From Closterium sp. Naga37s-1 (lineage: Eukaryota > Streptophyta > Zygnematophyceae > Desmidiales > Closteriaceae), in assembly GCA_947471745.1 (NCBI GenBank), contig CANJKZ010000264.1, forward strand, positions 2,014,501-2,078,500: a DNA stretch of 64,000 nt, in the 5' to 3' direction. The notes beneath the pieces are model-generated. The model was not told the origin of the DNA. It ran no database searches and saw nothing but the letters and a program-made list of their open reading frames with translations. Both the position numbers and the translations under genes were made by a program. Positions 61,943-64,000 of the stretch are shown piece by piece (the first letter of the stretch is position 1; each line of letters starts with the position of its first letter).

Positions 61943-62845
61943 AGTAGCAGTAGCAGTAGTAGGAGCAGGTGTAGCAGCTGCATTAGCAGTAGCAATAGCA
62001 GTAGCAGCACCACCACCACCATGGCAGTGCGGCTCAGTAGGGGCACGGCAGCGCGGCTCGGGCAAGGCGGCGCTGCTCGGCAGGGCACAGCGCAGCAGCG
62101 CGTGTGGCAGCAGCAGCTCAGGCGCAGCAGCAAGAACACTTGCAGCAGCAGTAGCGCTCAGCAGCAGCAGTAGCAGCAGCGTTTAGCAGCAGCCGGCAGT
62201 AGCAGCTGAGGCGGCAGCAGCAGCGCAGCAGCAGCAGCACAGGTGGCAGCAGCAGCGCATGCGGCAGCAGCAGCTCTGGCGTCAGCAGCGCGTTTGGCAG
62301 CAGTTGCATAGCAGCAACAGCGCTGGCGGGTAGGGGTCAGCAGGGCAGAGCGCAGCTGCAGTGGCGCGTGGAGCAGCAGCAGTAGCAGTAGCGCTCTTAG
62401 CAGCAGCAGCAATGCTTAATATCAACAGTAGTGCATGCAGCAGTAGCGGCCACGTAAGTGACAGCAGCAGCAGCGCTCAGCAGCACGGACGAGCAAGGCG
62501 CAGGCAGGGTGCGCGTGGGTGCGCGTGGGCAGGGCGCAGGCCGGGCGCATGGCAGAGCGCAGGCCTTGCAGGCAGCGTGCGGGTCGAGCATGTGTAGGGC
62601 TCAGGCAGCGCGCGTGCGGGCGGCGCAGGCGGGGCACGCGCATGTGTGCAGGTGGCGCGAGCAGGGCGTGTACGGGTCGCGCTAGGCTAGGCCACAAAAT
62701 CGCGCTGGGCTAGGCCACGAAATCGTGCTAGGCAGGGCGGCACTAGCGAACAGACAGTCACGATTTCTTGGGGTGGGGCAAAATGAACGGGCATGATACA
62801 AGCTAACGGTGGGCCCTTAAAAAAAAAAAAGGTCCTATGGGACCT
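61943..62845 (-). other. Copia-5 leader
   Basis: Non-coding 5' leader with GCAGCAGCAG/GTAGCAG runs (61950-62500) and CGCGTGGGCAGGGCGCAGG-like repeats (62500-62740), then an A11 run near 62820 before the primer site. Confidence 0.7.
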
Positions 62846-62858
62846 GCTCATAATACCA

Positions 62859-63016
62859 TGTTAGAATCTAGCCTAGCCTAGGTCATTAGAGTAGAGAGAA
62901 GTGATGTCGATTAGGTAAGGAGGGGGGGTACAAGAGTGTCGAGGAAATCTAGTTGTATCCTCTAGGGATAACCCCTACACAACCTAAAAACATATCAACA
63001 TATAAATGTTTTGACA
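62859..63016 (-). repeat. Copia-5 LTR, right (5' LTR of the element)
   Basis: 158 bp; about ten substitutions relative to the left copy (for example CTAGTCTAGG / CTAGCCTAGG). Confidence 0.92.
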
Positions 63017-64000
63017 TCTAGGCCCGGGATAGGCGCATGAGCACCGAAGCGAACTGGTGCTGAATGACAGCCGAACGACCTTTTTGGCCCAAAACCGCGT
63101 TCCCAGAACCATCCTCTCCTGGCAAACCGATGCACCACTTATGCGCGCATGGTGCATCATGGAGAGGCTGCACCATGCGCATATCACTGATGCGGGACAG
63201 CATTGAAGATTCGCCAAAGTTTTGTTGGGCTGAGAAAATGCCTTAGGATCTTTTGAGAGTTTAGTCTATGAGATATTGCAGCGGAAGACTGGAATTCCTG
63301 TGTTGGTAATTTGTGAGAACAAGAATTGATAATAAAGAAAACATGCAAGAGATTTATAGTCTAGGATGTACTTATTCGAAGATGTACTTGTTCATGATAT
63401 GCGCTAATTATAATTATTATTATTATTATAATTACTTATTATGCGCTAATTATATCGAGTTGACTCTACGAAGAGGTATAATCTTGTGTCACGCGAACAG
63501 TCTCGCGACTGTTCGCACTACTGCCTGTAACTCACGCAAAGGGAGTAACACACATATGTAGAACTACTACGATACTACTATACTATCGAACTTCTGAATT
63601 GCTCAAGTCAAATTTATTTTCCCAACACTTTTGTCTTAAGCGCAAACTGCCCCTCCTCAACTCCCTCCAAATTAGGGTTGAACAGTTTAGCCGTTCTGAT
63701 TCGTTAATCTTCATTCAATTTTGCTAGTGAAAATGTTTGGTCCTTACCCAACAAGCCTCGGGGCAGCCCGGACAGTTGTGGGGCAAAGGTGCATTGAACG
63801 CAACATTTTCCTTCCGCGAGCTTGCGACAAATTGACAAAACTCGAACCGTACATTCTTGTATGGTTGCACCACCCCCGAACCTAAGCCCATTCCCGGGCC
63901 TAGATGCTCATGTGCCTGCCGAACAGGGCCAGGGTCTCAGGGTACATTTTGGGCACTGGTCAAACCTTTGGTCACGTTATACACAGCCCAACCTCTGGTC
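63017..64000. other. Right flank, no gene recognised
   Basis: AT-richer DNA with a TAATTATTATTATT microsatellite (63405-63445) inside a TATGCGCTAATTATA direct repeat. TCTAGGCCCGGGA at 63017 recurs inverted at about 63890. No exon or RNA gene seen. Confidence 0.55.

Larger units (their letters stand above)
55510..63016 (-). mobile_element. Copia-5: full-length Ty1/copia element with short LTRs
   Basis: 7507 bp. LTRs 55510-55667 and 62859-63016 (158 bp each, TGTTAGAATCTAG...TTTTGACA) differ at about ten sites, so it is older than Copia-2. Flanking pentamers TCAAG (left) and TCTAG (right) are an imperfect target duplication. Primer site TGGTATTATGAGC on the - strand at 62858-62846 is degenerate; polypurine tract CCTATGGGGGTG beside the left LTR. 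Contains Gag, protease, integrase, Gly/Ala linker, RT and RNase H, with several frameshifts and stops. It shows what Copia-3 and Copia-4 have lost. Confidence 0.93.

Noticed and set aside
63017..63905. Candidate MITE with TCTAGGCCCGGGA inverted ends
   Set aside because: Only 13 bp of inverted repeat and no target duplication could be shown; chance GC-rich palindromic similarity is possible.
55429..63934. Inverted similarity around Copia-5 (GGCCCTGTTCGACAGG on the left, CCTGCCGAACAGGGCC on the right)
   Set aside because: Could be the ends of an older hAT-like element, but only about 16 bp match, no flanking duplication is found, and the enclosed non-copia DNA is short and featureless.

Overview
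This window is nuclear DNA of a plant-type eukaryote. Genes are split by short introns with GT-AG borders and polypyrimidine tracts, the code is standard, and the four recognisable host genes read like land-plant/streptophyte orthologues: NUP205, an ASHR2-type SET-domain protein, RMI2 and mitochondrial-type AGT2. GC-rich, repeat-loaded introns plus Ty1/copia, hAT and Penelope-like debris would fit a streptophyte alga such as a zygnematophyte. The organism assignment is inference from protein resemblance only.

Layout. (1) 133-25707, + strand: twelve exons for the last 799 codons of NUP205. Two of its introns are enormous because each took a complete LTR retrotransposon: Copia-1 (1687-11904, + strand, TSD ACCAT), which itself carries a nested and almost intact hAT transposon (3566-7946, 8-bp TSD CCCTCACC), and Copia-2 (15621-23051, - strand, TSD CTGGA, LTRs differing by one base). 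(2) 26.2-39.05 kb: two 5'-truncated copia elements on the - strand (Copia-3, Copia-4) with the 3' end of a second hAT element between them. (3) 39.05-46.8 kb: a CpG-rich stretch, the SET gene (+), and RMI2 (-) arranged tail to tail, with a Penelope-like fragment in an RMI2 intron. (4) 46838-54651, + strand: a complete eight-exon AGT2. (5) 55510-63016: Copia-5 (-), full length with 158-bp LTRs, then about 1 kb of flank without a recognisable gene.

The most unusual signal is not a gene. The introns of all four host genes hold diverged partial copies of their own neighbouring exons, usually with the adjoining splice site ('exon echoes'). At several loci a short palindrome of the form TTTTGAG-N4-CTCAAAA lies at or near the junction between copies. 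At 25.2 kb and 50.9 kb the palindrome sits exactly between two direct copies. This looks like a recurrent local duplication process tied to a palindrome, and I know of no described system that matches it. Tandem minisatellites (8, 18, 19, 20, 27, 30 and 42 bp units) fill much of the remaining intron space, including about 107 units of GGGCTGCT in one AGT2 intron.

The host genes are functionally unrelated: nuclear pore scaffold, chromatin-type methyltransferase, BLM/Top3 dissolvasome subunit, and glyoxylate/alanine transamination. No operon-like logic is expected or seen. Retroelement reading frames carry frameshifts and stops to differing degrees; Copia-2 and the nested hAT are the least damaged.
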